From NCBI RefSeq assembly GCF_001954275.1, contig NZ_MBEU01000002.1, positions 1 through 64,000 on the forward strand: a stretch of 64,000 bases of DNA, given 5' to 3'. Positions 32,548-41,141 of this stretch are shown piece after piece (position 1 is the first letter of the stretch; every line of letters begins with the position of its first letter). A program made the position numbers and the translations under genes. Below the pieces are notes generated by a model, which saw nothing but the letters and a program-made list of their open reading frames with translations, did not search any database and was not told the DNA's origin. The DNA is from Mycobacterium sp. IS-836 (GTDB taxonomy: Bacteria > Actinomycetota > Actinomycetes > Mycobacteriales > Mycobacteriaceae).

Positions 32548-33736
32548 GTTGCGTCGCGGTGCTGCGGCGGGGGCGCCGACCTTGCCCGTCGATCTCTACG
32601 GCAAAGAGACGCTGCTGAGGCCGGCCGAAACCTACCGCCAGATCCGCGATGCGGGGGCCGTGGTATGGCTGCCGAAGCACCGACTCTGGGTCATGGGCCG
32701 CTATCGCGATGTGCGCCAGGCGCTTAGCGATGACGAGACTTACTGCAGCGGCAACGGCGTGGCCGCCAATCCGGTGACCAACGTGCTGACCGCGGGCACC
32801 ACGCTCGCCAGCGACGGCGAAGCTCACTCCAAGCGGCGGCGCGTATTGCTGCAATCCCTCTCGGCCAAGGCACTTTCCGAAATCGAGCCGGTTCTGCAAG
32901 CCGAGGCGACGGCGATCGTCGACCGGCTATGCGATAGCCCGGAGTTCGACGGGGTATCCGATTTCGCCGCCTATCTGCCGATCCGGGTGGTCGCGGATCT
33001 CGTCGGCGTCGACCTCGACCACCGCCGCATGCTGAAATACGGCCGCGGCGGGTTCGACGTATTGGGCCCGACTAACACCCGCACCGTCAGGGCAGCGCCG
33101 GTGGGACTGAGTTTTTGGCGCTATGCGCGATCGATCCGCTCCGAGAGTGTCAAGCAAGGCGGATGGGCGGAGTCGGTCCTCGCGGCAGGACAGGCCGGCA
33201 CGTTGACGCTGTCGGAAGCCAAGGCCATGGTGATCGACTTCATCGGTCCGAGCCTGGACACAACGATCCTGGCGTCCGCGCAACTGCTGTGGAGCCTGGG
33301 CACCCAACTCGAGGTATGGGAGGAGCTTCGGCACAACCCCGAGCTGGTGCCCGCCGCCGCGGTCGAAGCCGTTCGCCTCGGCTCACCGGTGCGCGGCTTC
33401 ACGCGAATGCTGAAGAAAGACACCGAGATCGACGGCACTCCATTGCGTCGTGGTCAACGAGTCGCACTGCTCTACGCGTCAGCCAACATGGACGAGACAC
33501 AATTCGAACAACCCGAGGTCTTCTCCTTGCACCGCAAGGGAGCCAACCTCGGATGGGGCTTCGGCGCCCACGCCTGCGTGGGCATGTATCTATCCAAGAT
33601 GGAGATGCACGCGCTGCTGCGAGCGATGATTCCCAAAGTCACACGGATCCAGGTTGACCAGCCTGTGCGGCTCTTGAACAACACGTTGCAGGGCTTCGAA
33701 TCGCTGCGCGCGAGCTTCAGCCGGAGCGCGGCCTAG
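32546..33736 (+). CDS. Cytochrome P450
   Basis: The 396-aa soluble bacterial P450 shows the I-helix region DFIGPSLDTTI, the K-helix EAVR followed by GSPVRGFTR, and the haem loop WGFGAHACVG, whose Cys ligates haem. The first position of the usual FGxGxHxCxG motif is Trp instead of Phe, an uncommon change next to the haem thiolate. Redox partners are not encoded nearby. ATG 32546 is chosen; ATG 32537 is in frame and would extend into the divergent FAD gene. The stop overlaps the convergent Eis-like gene by 4 bp. Confidence 0.9.
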   Translation: MLRRGAAAGAPTLPVDLYGKETLLRPAETYRQIRDAGAVVWLPKHRLWVMGRYRDVRQALSDDETYCSGNGVAANPVTNVLTAGTTLASDGEAHSKRRRVLLQSLSAKALSEIEPVLQAEATAIVDRLCDSPEFDGVSDFAAYLPIRVVADLVGVDLDHRRMLKYGRGGFDVLGPTNTRTVRAAPVGLSFWRYARSIRSESVKQGGWAESVLAAGQAGTLTLSEAKAMVIDFIGPSLDTTILASAQLLWSLGTQLEVWEELRHNPELVPAAAVEAVRLGSPVRGFTRMLKKDTEIDGTPLRRGQRVALLYASANMDETQFEQPEVFSLHRKGANLGWGFGAHACVGMYLSKMEMHALLRAMIPKVTRIQVDQPVRLLNNTLQGFESLRASFSRSAA

Positions 33737-34950
33737 AAGAAAAATCCGGCGTACGGCGTTTCGGCCACCGCGAACAGCCGATCAGCGGCCGCGAGTGCCG
33801 CGGGATCGTCGGCCCGTGCCAGCCCGGCGACGGCCAGACCGCGCCAGGTGGCGCCGCCGAGCAGAACGGCGGCGAGCCCCTCGACACCGACGTGCACTTG
33901 GGCGGGCCGATTCGTTGGCTCCGCGCCGTGGCCCGCGATGGCGAAGTTGGCCGAATTATGCTGCAGCAGCTGGTCATTGACGGCGATGGTGACGGCGTCG
34001 TCGCCCACGTACCGGCGGGCTGCCAGCGCCTTCTCGGCATGGATTACGCGCAACCACGTCTCGTCATGCACCGCCGAAATCTTCATGGCCCGCCGGTCGA
34101 CCAGTAGCCAGGGCAGCGGATCGTCGACCGGCAGCATCCAGAACATCACGCGGTCGACGAGATCGAGGCCGAGCAGGAAACGCAGCAGCCCCAGGTACGC
34201 GTCGGGGGTGGGCGCGAAGAAATCTTCGACCACGACGGTGCGCTGATCGCTGACGAACCACCTTTCGGTGTCGACCGGACGGTAGCGGATGAAGCCGGAC
34301 TCGGCTCCCGGATCGCCCGATACCGCGACATACGCGGGGCCCGAGGACGATTCGGTCCGCAGCCGCAAACTCTCCCACCACACGTCCGGGCGATCGATGG
34401 TTCCCGCCCGCGACGGACGATTCTCGGCGTAGATCCGCGGCAGGACGTCAAATGTTTGCGCAGTGTCGAGGAGGCGCACCGGGGCGCCGGGGCCGACGCC
34501 CGGTCGCAGCGCTGCCCGCGCCGTCTGAACCTCGACGGTTTGCGATGAACTCGCCACGCCGTAGCCGTAGCGCTCGTAGATCGTCGCCTCCGATGCGCGC
34601 AACGTTGCGACCACCTCACCCCGCGCCGCGATGTCGCGCAGCTGGTGATCCATGAGCGCGGTGGCGATGCCTTTGCGCGTGAACGACGGCAGCACACCGA
34701 TGTGGGAGACGGCGGCGTGGCCGACGACCGCCCCGCCGGGAAGGGTCAGCCCGCTCGTCACGGCGTCCGCGGTGCCGACGAGTTGTCGTGCGGCGAACGC
34801 CCCGACGGTGCGCCCGGGCTCGAGCAGCTTGCTGATCTGGCCGGGCTGCAAATTCGGCAGCGGAGGGAAGCCGACCATCGCCGTGCGAAACAGGTTGGCC
34901 GCGGCGACGAGGTCGTCCTCACTGTCGAGGACGCGGATCTCGTAGGTCAT
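33733..34950 (-). CDS. Eis-family GNAT N-acetyltransferase
   Basis: The 405-aa protein has the Eis architecture. The N-terminal GNAT domain carries the acetyl-CoA loop GVLPSFTRKGIATALM and ASEATIYERYGYGVAS. A second degenerate GNAT domain follows, then a sterol-carrier-like C-terminal domain. It ends in Phe-Phe-Phe; in Eis enzymes the C-terminal carboxylate of a terminal Phe takes part in catalysis. Eis proteins acetylate amines, including aminoglycosides and peptides. It sits in a TetR-acyl-CoA-dehydrogenase operon, unlike the classical eis locus, so it is likely a paralogue. Confidence 0.88.
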   Translation of the reverse strand: MTYEIRVLDSEDDLVAAANLFRTAMVGFPPLPNLQPGQISKLLEPGRTVGAFAARQLVGTADAVTSGLTLPGGAVVGHAAVSHIGVLPSFTRKGIATALMDHQLRDIAARGEVVATLRASEATIYERYGYGVASSSQTVEVQTARAALRPGVGPGAPVRLLDTAQTFDVLPRIYAENRPSRAGTIDRPDVWWESLRLRTESSSGPAYVAVSGDPGAESGFIRYRPVDTERWFVSDQRTVVVEDFFAPTPDAYLGLLRFLLGLDLVDRVMFWMLPVDDPLPWLLVDRRAMKISAVHDETWLRVIHAEKALAARRYVGDDAVTIAVNDQLLQHNSANFAIAGHGAEPTNRPAQVHVGVEGLAAVLLGGATWRGLAVAGLARADDPAALAAADRLFAVAETPYAGFFF

Positions 34951-34976
34951 CCGGCCATCATGTCTCGCAGCGCGGG

Positions 34977-36188
34977 TTAACGGATCGGCAGCCCCGTCAA
35001 CGCCCGCGAGATCACCAGTCGCTGAATCTCACTGGTCCCCTCGAAAATGGTGAAGATCTTCGCGTCGCGGTGCATCCGCTCCACCGGGTAGTCGCGGGTG
35101 TATCCATTACCGCCGAGGATCTGGATCGCCTCGTCGGTGACGTAGACCGCGGTCTCGCTTGCCACCAGCTTGGCCATCGACCCCTCGGCCGAGTCGAAGT
35201 TCTGGTTGTTGCGCGCCATCCAGCCGGCCCGCCACACCAGCAGGCGAGACGCGTCGATGCGGCTCTTCATGTCCGCCAGCTTGAAAGCCACCGCCTGGAA
35301 TTCGCCGATCTTGCGCCCGAATTGCTCGCGCTGGCAGGCGTATTCGAGGGCGTACTCGTAGGCGGCCCGGGCCACGCCGATGGCCATCGCGCCGACGGTG
35401 GGCCGAGTTCGCTCGAAGGTCTTCATCGCCGCCTGGCCACCCGCGGAGGCGCCGGACTTGACCCGCGCGACGCGGGCCTCGAACTTCTCCCGGCCGCCGA
35501 GGATCGCGTCCTCGGGCAGACGCACGTTGTCGAGCACCACCTCGGCGGTATGCGAAGCGCGGATCCCATGCTTTTTGAACTTCTGCCCCTGGGCCAGACC
35601 CGGGGTGTCCGGCCCGATGACGAAGGTGGCCTGGCCGCGCGCGCCGAGCTCGGGATAGACCGACGCCACCACGATGTGCACGTTGGCGATGCCGCCGTTG
35701 GTCGCCCAGGTCTTGGTGCCGTTGAGGACCCACTCGCCGGCCGCCTCGTCGTAGTGCGCACGACTCCGGATGGCGCCGACGTCGGACCCCGCGTCGGGTT
35801 CCGACGAGCAGAACGCGCCGAGCTTGGGATCCTCAGGCGTGCCGAACATTTCGGGCAGCCAGCGGCCCAGCTGTTCGGGAGTTCCGTTGCCCGCCAAGGC
35901 CGCCGCGGCCAACCCGGTGCCGAGGATGGACAGCGCGATACCCGCGTCGCCCCAGAACATCTCCTCGAACGTGGTCAGAAATCCCAGCCCGGTCGGCTCG
36001 GCGGCCTGCTGCGCGAAGAAATCGGGGGAGTAGAGGCCCACCTTGGCGGCCTCCTGGATCACGGGCCATGGGGTCTCTTCGCGTTCGTCCCATTCGGCCG
36101 CGGCGGGCCGGATGACTTCGCTGGCGAACTTGTGCACCCAGTCTCGGACCTCGATGACGTCGTCGCTCAGTTGTAGTGAAAAGGTCAC
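34977..36188 (-). CDS. Acyl-CoA dehydrogenase (FadE type)
   Basis: The 403-aa enzyme is full length, with the FAD/substrate segment [34 protein letters not shown], and the C-terminal [37 protein letters not shown] carries the likely catalytic Glu. It oxidises acyl-CoA to 2-enoyl-CoA in beta-oxidation-like pathways. It lies 25 bp after the TetR gene and 26 bp before the Eis-like gene, forming a three-gene operon. Confidence 0.92.
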   Translation of the reverse strand: MTFSLQLSDDVIEVRDWVHKFASEVIRPAAAEWDEREETPWPVIQEAAKVGLYSPDFFAQQAAEPTGLGFLTTFEEMFWGDAGIALSILGTGLAAAALAGNGTPEQLGRWLPEMFGTPEDPKLGAFCSSEPDAGSDVGAIRSRAHYDEAAGEWVLNGTKTWATNGGIANVHIVVASVYPELGARGQATFVIGPDTPGLAQGQKFKKHGIRASHTAEVVLDNVRLPEDAILGGREKFEARVARVKSGASAGGQAAMKTFERTRPTVGAMAIGVARAAYEYALEYACQREQFGRKIGEFQAVAFKLADMKSRIDASRLLVWRAGWMARNNQNFDSAEGSMAKLVASETAVYVTDEAIQILGGNGYTRDYPVERMHRDAKIFTIFEGTSEIQRLVISRALTGLPIR

Positions 36189-36213
36189 GGCTTGCTCCTG
36201 AAATATGTTGTGG

Positions 36214-36825
36214 TCAACGGTTTTTGCGGTTCGTGTATTGCGCTAGGACGCTGACCGTCTGGTTGACCCAGGCCTCGAAGTAACGGTCGTCGTCGATGTT
36301 TCCGGGAGAACGGCCGGTCAGGGCCTGCAGCGTTGCGGCGTAGGAAAGCGACCCGATTGCCACGGCCGCGGCCGCCTCGGGGTCCGGGATACAGGTGCGG
36401 CCGGAGCGATTTGACGCCGCCAATTCGTCGGCGAAGCGCTGGTAGGCGTTGTCGGTGATGACCTGCCACGTCTTTTTCTCGAGATCGCCGACCTCGGCGG
36501 GCTCGCGCAACATGACCTTGAGCAGATCCTCGCTTTCGCGCAGGTTGCTCCAGATCAGCTCGCCCGCCGTGCGCACCGCCTCCTCGACGCTGCCCGACTG
36601 CCCGGCGTCGTACTGCTCTCGCGCGGCCACGATGCTGTCGATCCGGTACGCGACGGCGGCCTCCAGCAGCTCACGCTTCGAGCCGAAGTGCTTGTAGAGC
36701 GCACCCGAACCCGGGGCGAGGCCGGACGCGCGCTGAATGTCGGCCACCGAGGTCGCCGCGTACCCCTTGGCGGCAAACAGCTTCAGCGCCTCGCCCAGCA
36801 GACGGTCGCGTCCCGATGGAGGCAT
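36214..36825 (-). CDS. TetR-family regulator of the fadE-eis-like operon
   Basis: The 203-aa protein starts [21 protein letters not shown], with the helix-turn-helix [35 protein letters not shown] 36825 is preferred. A GTG at 36846 would add seven residues but lies inside the near-perfect operator palindrome at 36826-36847. The gene is the first of an operon with the acyl-CoA dehydrogenase and Eis-like genes, so it probably represses itself and them. Confidence 0.9.
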   Translation of the reverse strand: MPPSGRDRLLGEALKLFAAKGYAATSVADIQRASGLAPGSGALYKHFGSKRELLEAAVAYRIDSIVAAREQYDAGQSGSVEEAVRTAGELIWSNLRESEDLLKVMLREPAEVGDLEKKTWQVITDNAYQRFADELAASNRSGRTCIPDPEAAAAVAIGSLSYAATLQALTGRSPGNIDDDRYFEAWVNQTVSVLAQYTNRKNR

Positions 36826-36847
36826 GGTGAGAGAGTACTCACTCACC
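36826..36847. promoter_or_regulatory. TetR operator palindrome at the start of the tetR-fadE-eis-like operon
   Basis: GGTGAG-A-GAGTACTC-A-CTCACC is a 22-bp inverted repeat broken only by one symmetric A/A pair. It directly abuts the tetR ATG at 36825. Its position and symmetry fit an autoregulatory TetR site. Confidence 0.8.
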
Positions 36848-37035
36848 TAGTGCCGAGGCAAATGACCTCGTCAGCCGGCCCGGCGACGGCTAGCTCACCG
36901 AGAAACCACCGTGGATCGCGAGCGCCTTGCCACGCCATCCTTTCGCGCCGTACCGCCGTCGCTACTATCGTCCACGACATCGACCGGGCACTTCGCGGGC
37001 AATAGAGGGAGCCTGATATTCGCGTTTTTCGTCAT

Positions 37036-38376
37036 ATGCGGCTCCCGATGCGCGTGCTGTCGCTGCGCACGATCGTCATCGTGGCCGCGCTATCGGTGAT
37101 GACCCTCGTCGTCCTCCTCGGCCTGTGGGTGTGGATCGGCGTCACCAACGACCAGTACAGCCAGCTCGACCGCCGGCTGGATTCGGTGACCAGCCTCGGT
37201 GATATCAATTCGCTGCTTAACAGCGCACAGCTCACCAACCCCGATCGGCCCATGCCGGATGGAAACCTGGTGCGCACCGCGCGCATCGGGGATACGACCG
37301 TGTCGGTGCCGGGCAATATCGTCCTGCCCCAACTCCCGAACGGATACGCCAACACGACCATCAACGGCGTGCAATACCGGGTCCGCACCTTCACCGCGGG
37401 CCCGGCATCGATCGCGCTTGCGGCGCCGTTGGCCGAAGCTCAACATCGCATCGACGAACTGCACCTGAGGGTGTTGTTGATCTGTTCGGGCGTCATCGGC
37501 GGGACGATCCTTGTCGGCTGGGTGATCTCGTTGATCATGGTCAATCCTTTTCTGTTGCTCGCCCAGCAGGCCCGCGCCATCAATGCCCAATCCAGCCCCG
37601 ACGAGGTTCAGGTCCGCGGCGTTCGGGAGGCGGTGGAGATCGCCGAAGCGGTCGAGGGCATGCTGGCCCGCATCGGCAACGAGCAGCAGCGCACGAAGGC
37701 GGCGCTCGAATCGGCCCGCGATTTCGCCGCCGTCGCCTCCCACGAACTGCGCACTCCACTGACCGCCATGCGCACCAACCTGGAGGTGCTGTCCACCTTG
37801 GAGTTGGGCGCCGAACAGCGCAAAGAGGTGATCAGCGACGTCATACGCACCCAGAGCCGGATCGAGGCCACCCTGACGGCACTCGAACGACTGGCCCAGG
37901 GCGATCTGACCACCGTCGATGACTTCGTTCCGTTCGACATCACCGAACTACTGGACCGGGCCGCACACGACGCGCTGCGCATCTACCCAGGCCTGCAGGT
38001 ATCGCTGGTGCCCTCGCCCACAGTGCTGATGGTCGGGTTGCCCACGGGCCTGCGACTAGTGATCGACAACGCCATCGCCAACGCCGTCAAGCACGGTAGC
38101 GCCACCGAAATCCAGCTCAACCTAACCAGTTCCGGCGACGGCGTGGAAATCGCCATCGACGACAACGGCACCGGCATTCCCGAAGAAGAGCGCGCCGCGG
38201 TGTTCGAACGCTTCTCCCGCGGGTCGACGGCGTCGCGCTCTGGGTCCGGATTGGGGCTGGCGCTCGTCGCCCAGCAGGCCGAATTGCATGGCGGCAAAGC
38301 GTCTTTGCACGCGAGCCCGTTGGGTGGGACACGACTTCTCGTGACGTTGGCGGGTGACGGGCGGGGTCCGGCCTAG
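37036..38376 (+). CDS. PrrB-like sensor histidine kinase without an adjacent response regulator
   Basis: The 446-aa kinase has two membrane helices (about 12-34 and 148-170), a HAMP linker and a DHp segment ARDFAAVASHELRTPLTAM. Further recognisable pieces are NLEVLSTLELG, VIRTQSRIEATLTALERLAQG, DNAIANAVKHGSATEIQL and ERFSRGSTASRSGSGLGLALVAQQA. These blocks are strongly similar to mycobacterial PrrB, while the extracytoplasmic loop differs. No prrA-like gene lies beside it, so it may feed into the chromosomal PrrA or another regulator. Confidence 0.9.
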   Translation: MRLPMRVLSLRTIVIVAALSVMTLVVLLGLWVWIGVTNDQYSQLDRRLDSVTSLGDINSLLNSAQLTNPDRPMPDGNLVRTARIGDTTVSVPGNIVLPQLPNGYANTTINGVQYRVRTFTAGPASIALAAPLAEAQHRIDELHLRVLLICSGVIGGTILVGWVISLIMVNPFLLLAQQARAINAQSSPDEVQVRGVREAVEIAEAVEGMLARIGNEQQRTKAALESARDFAAVASHELRTPLTAMRTNLEVLSTLELGAEQRKEVISDVIRTQSRIEATLTALERLAQGDLTTVDDFVPFDITELLDRAAHDALRIYPGLQVSLVPSPTVLMVGLPTGLRLVIDNAIANAVKHGSATEIQLNLTSSGDGVEIAIDDNGTGIPEEERAAVFERFSRGSTASRSGSGLGLALVAQQAELHGGKASLHASPLGGTRLLVTLAGDGRGPA

Positions 38377-38630
38377 AGCGAATATGCTTCGGGCGCAATA
38401 GTTACGACTATGTAACAGCGCATTTGAGTGCGGCGATTCGCCGCAAATAGACGAACCAAAAGATTTGCATTCGCTATGCGCACGGCTTGCCGAGTTGCCG
38501 CCCGCGCGGCGCGCCACCTACCTTCGAACCGGGGAGTCAGCCGTTTCAGTGCAGGCCATGAACTCTTCGCGCCTGTTGTAATCACCAGTGCGCCAAGCAT
38601 TTACAGTGCAGTCCGCGTCAGGAAGGACCG

Positions 38631-40208
38631 ATGCAGCACACCGACGAGGTCGCCCAACCGGTCGTCGAAGACGAACCCGTAGGACGCCGGTTGAGACAGA
38701 TTGTTCGCTACGACGTGCCGTCGTCGCTGGTGGTTTTCCTAGTAGCGCTCCCGCTGTCGTTGGGTATCGCGATCGCTTCTAACGCGCCGGTGCTTGCCGG
38801 CTTGATCGCCGCGATAGTGGGGGGAATCGTTGCCGGCGCGATAGGGGGGTCCGCGCTTCAGGTCAGCGGTCCAGCCGCGGGGCTGACGGTCATCGTGGCC
38901 GACCTGATCGCTGAGTTCGGCTGGGGTGTCACGTGTTTGATTACCGCGGCGGCCGGCGTCTTGCAGGTGTTGTTGGGGCTCAGCCGCGTTGCGCGTGCCG
39001 CGCTCGCTATCTCGCCGGTCGTCGTGCACGCGATGCTGGCCGGTATCGGAATCACGATCGCGCTGCAACAAACGCACGTGTTACTCGGCGGCGAATCCAA
39101 AAGCTCGGCGTGGGCCAACGTCAGTGGCCTACCATCGCAGATTCTCGGTGCGCACCGGCCGGGCGTCATTCTCGGCGTACTCGTGATCGCAATTCTGGTC
39201 GCATGGCGTTGGGCTCCACCCCGACTGGCCCGCATCCCCGGACCGTTGGTCGCCATCGTGACGGTGACCATCGTTTCGGTGGTTTTGCCGTTCGACGTGC
39301 CCCGCATCGAACTCGAGGGTTCGGTCCTTGAGGCATTGCAACTCCCGACGCTGCCTCACGGAAACTGGGGAGCCGTCGCAATCGGCGTCATCACCGTCAC
39401 GCTCATCACCAGCGTGCAGAGCCTGCTCACCGCCGTTTCGATCGACCGGATGCACAATGGGCCGCGCACCGACTTCGACCGCGAGCTGATCGGTCAGGGC
39501 GCGGCCAACCTGGTGTCGGGCGCAATCGGCGGCCTAGCTATAGCCGGGGTAATCGTCCGTAGCGCGGCCAACGTCAACGCGGGCGCGAAGACCCGCGCCT
39601 CGACGATCCTGCACGGAGTCTGGGTCCTCCTGTTCGCCTTGCCGTTCGCGGAGGTGGTCGAGCAGATTCCCACGGCGGCGCTGGCCGGCTTGCTCATCGT
39701 CATCGGGATCGAGCTGCTCAAGCCCGCGCACGTCGAGAACGCCCTTCGCAACGGGGACATCGCCGTCTACCTCGTGACCGCGGTGTGCGTCGTCTTTCTC
39801 AACCTGCTGCACGGCGTGCTGATCGGGCTCATCGTGGCCATCGTCCTGACCGGTTGGCGGGTGATACGGGCGCGGGTGGAGGCCGAGCCGGTGGGTGAAG
39901 AGTGGCGCGTGGTCATCGAGGGAGCATGCACGTTCCTGACCCTGCCGCGGCTAACCGGTGTGCTGGCGTCCGTCCCCGAGCGCACCACGGTCACCGTCCA
40001 TCTCTTAGTCAACTACCTCGATCACGCTGCGCATCAGGCGATTTCAGACTGGCAGCGACAGCACCACGCCACGGGCGGAACGGTCCAGATCGACGGCGAG
40101 GTCGCAACGGGCCGGCGCGCTCATCGCATGCCGGTCACGTCAACGAAGAGTAGCCGCGACCGCATCCACCTGAGCTTGGTGCAGCAGGATAAGTGTCAGC
40201 TACCTTGA
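38631..40208 (+). CDS. SulP-family anion (bicarbonate/sulfate-type) transporter
   Basis: The 525-aa membrane protein has the SulP core: DVPSSLVVFLVALPLSLGIA, the substrate loop VSGPAAGLTVIVADL, and LIGQGAANLVSGAIGGLAIAGVIVRSAANVNAGAKT. A C-terminal STAS-like domain follows from about residue 420 (EEWRVVIEGACTFLTLPRL, TVTVHLLVNYLDHAAHQAI). Family members exchange sulfate, bicarbonate or dicarboxylates. The overall pattern resembles BicA-like bicarbonate carriers, but no carbonic anhydrase is adjacent. ATG 38631 follows AGGAAGGACCG. The 250 bp upstream shows no gene. Confidence 0.88.
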   Translation: MQHTDEVAQPVVEDEPVGRRLRQIVRYDVPSSLVVFLVALPLSLGIAIASNAPVLAGLIAAIVGGIVAGAIGGSALQVSGPAAGLTVIVADLIAEFGWGVTCLITAAAGVLQVLLGLSRVARAALAISPVVVHAMLAGIGITIALQQTHVLLGGESKSSAWANVSGLPSQILGAHRPGVILGVLVIAILVAWRWAPPRLARIPGPLVAIVTVTIVSVVLPFDVPRIELEGSVLEALQLPTLPHGNWGAVAIGVITVTLITSVQSLLTAVSIDRMHNGPRTDFDRELIGQGAANLVSGAIGGLAIAGVIVRSAANVNAGAKTRASTILHGVWVLLFALPFAEVVEQIPTAALAGLLIVIGIELLKPAHVENALRNGDIAVYLVTAVCVVFLNLLHGVLIGLIVAIVLTGWRVIRARVEAEPVGEEWRVVIEGACTFLTLPRLTGVLASVPERTTVTVHLLVNYLDHAAHQAISDWQRQHHATGGTVQIDGEVATGRRAHRMPVTSTKSSRDRIHLSLVQQDKCQLP

Positions 40209-40233
40209 CATATATCAGCCTGGTTGATACGAA
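40205..40233 (+). promoter_or_regulatory. Sigma-70-type promoter for the nitroreductase gene
   Basis: TTGACA at 40205-40210 is separated by 17 bp from TACGAA(T) at 40228-40233. This predicts transcription start at about 40240, right at ATG 40241, so the mRNA would be essentially leaderless. The promoter overlaps the SulP stop codon. Confidence 0.6.
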
Positions 40234-40240
40234 TGGAGCG

Positions 40241-40681
40241 ATGTCTGATCCGAAACCGCCCGCCTGGCTCAAGCCGGTCAACAAGGTCATGATGGCCATG
40301 CACAGAGCCGGAATCGCGCCTGGGCCGGTGCGGGTGCTGACCGTGCCGGGCCGCAAATCGGGTGAACCGCGCAGCACGCCCGCGACTCCCTTCACGCTGC
40401 ACGACGGCCTCTACGTCGTCGGTGGGTATGCGAACGCGGATTGGGTGCTCAACGCTCGCGCCGCCGGCGCAGGGACCGTCACCCGGGGCCGCAGGGCGCA
40501 GCGCGTCAGCTTCGTCGAACTCAGCGCGGAGCAGGCCCGGCCGGTATTGCGCGCGTTTCCGGAAAAGGTACCGAGGGGGGTCGGCTTCTTTAAGCGCGCA
40601 GGACTGGTCAGCCGGGGATCCGCCGACGAGTTCGAGGCCCTCGCGGGTCGATGCGCGGTTTTCAGACTCGAGCCAAACTAG
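40241..40681 (+). CDS. Deazaflavin (F420)-dependent nitroreductase-family protein
   Basis: The 146-aa protein belongs to the Ddn/FDOR-A family. It shows VRVLTVPGRKSGEPRSTP (F420/phosphate-binding loop), LYVVGGYANADWVLNARAAG and VTRGRRAQRVSFVEL. Ddn-like enzymes use reduced F420 to reduce quinones and nitro-compounds. ATG 40241 follows GGAGCG; an upstream ATG at 40193 overlaps the SulP gene and the promoter and is rejected. Confidence 0.88.
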   Translation: MSDPKPPAWLKPVNKVMMAMHRAGIAPGPVRVLTVPGRKSGEPRSTPATPFTLHDGLYVVGGYANADWVLNARAAGAGTVTRGRRAQRVSFVELSAEQARPVLRAFPEKVPRGVGFFKRAGLVSRGSADEFEALAGRCAVFRLEPN

Positions 40682-40735
40682 CTCCGGAGGAAGGCGCTGT
40701 GGCCGCGCTGACCGTGCGATCGACGGCGGACAGTT

Positions 40736-41116
40736 TTACAGCGGCGTGGCCTGTTGGGCCAGGTTCAACAAGACGTAGGCAACGCAGAAAAGGAAGTTCA
40801 ACACGACCAGAACCAGGCCCGCGAACAACAGCGACCGGGTGCCGTGCCGCTGCAGGCGCTTCAGCTTCGCGGCCCGCGTTTGACGATTCAGCTGTGACGC
40901 GATCAAAGCGAACCTGACGTCGGTCACTTCGTCGTCCGAGCCGGGCATGCCCGCCAGCATCTGCTGCAGCCGGTCCGGCCGCGTTCTGACGCCCACCTGC
41001 GCGAAGCGCTTGCACAGCCGCCGGGCCCCCCTGCGGCCGACAATCTGGTACTGCATCTCTAGCCGATGTGATAGCCGCCCCCACTCGCCACCGCACGGGT
41101 TCGACGGGATCGCCAC
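40736..41116 (-). CDS. Hypothetical protein with one C-terminal membrane helix
   Basis: The 126-aa protein has a basic, helical N-terminal two-thirds (RRGARRLCKRFAQVGVRTR, AKLKRLQRHGTR) and one hydrophobic helix near the end (SLLFAGLVLVVLNFLFCVAYVLLNLA). It is therefore probably tail-anchored with its N terminus in the cytoplasm. It lies 25 bp upstream of neither operon and appears to be a single gene. I do not recognise the family. Confidence 0.65.
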   Translation of the reverse strand: MAIPSNPCGGEWGRLSHRLEMQYQIVGRRGARRLCKRFAQVGVRTRPDRLQQMLAGMPGSDDEVTDVRFALIASQLNRQTRAAKLKRLQRHGTRSLLFAGLVLVVLNFLFCVAYVLLNLAQQATPL

Positions 41117-41141
41117 AGCCGGATTCTAATTCGCTCGGGGG

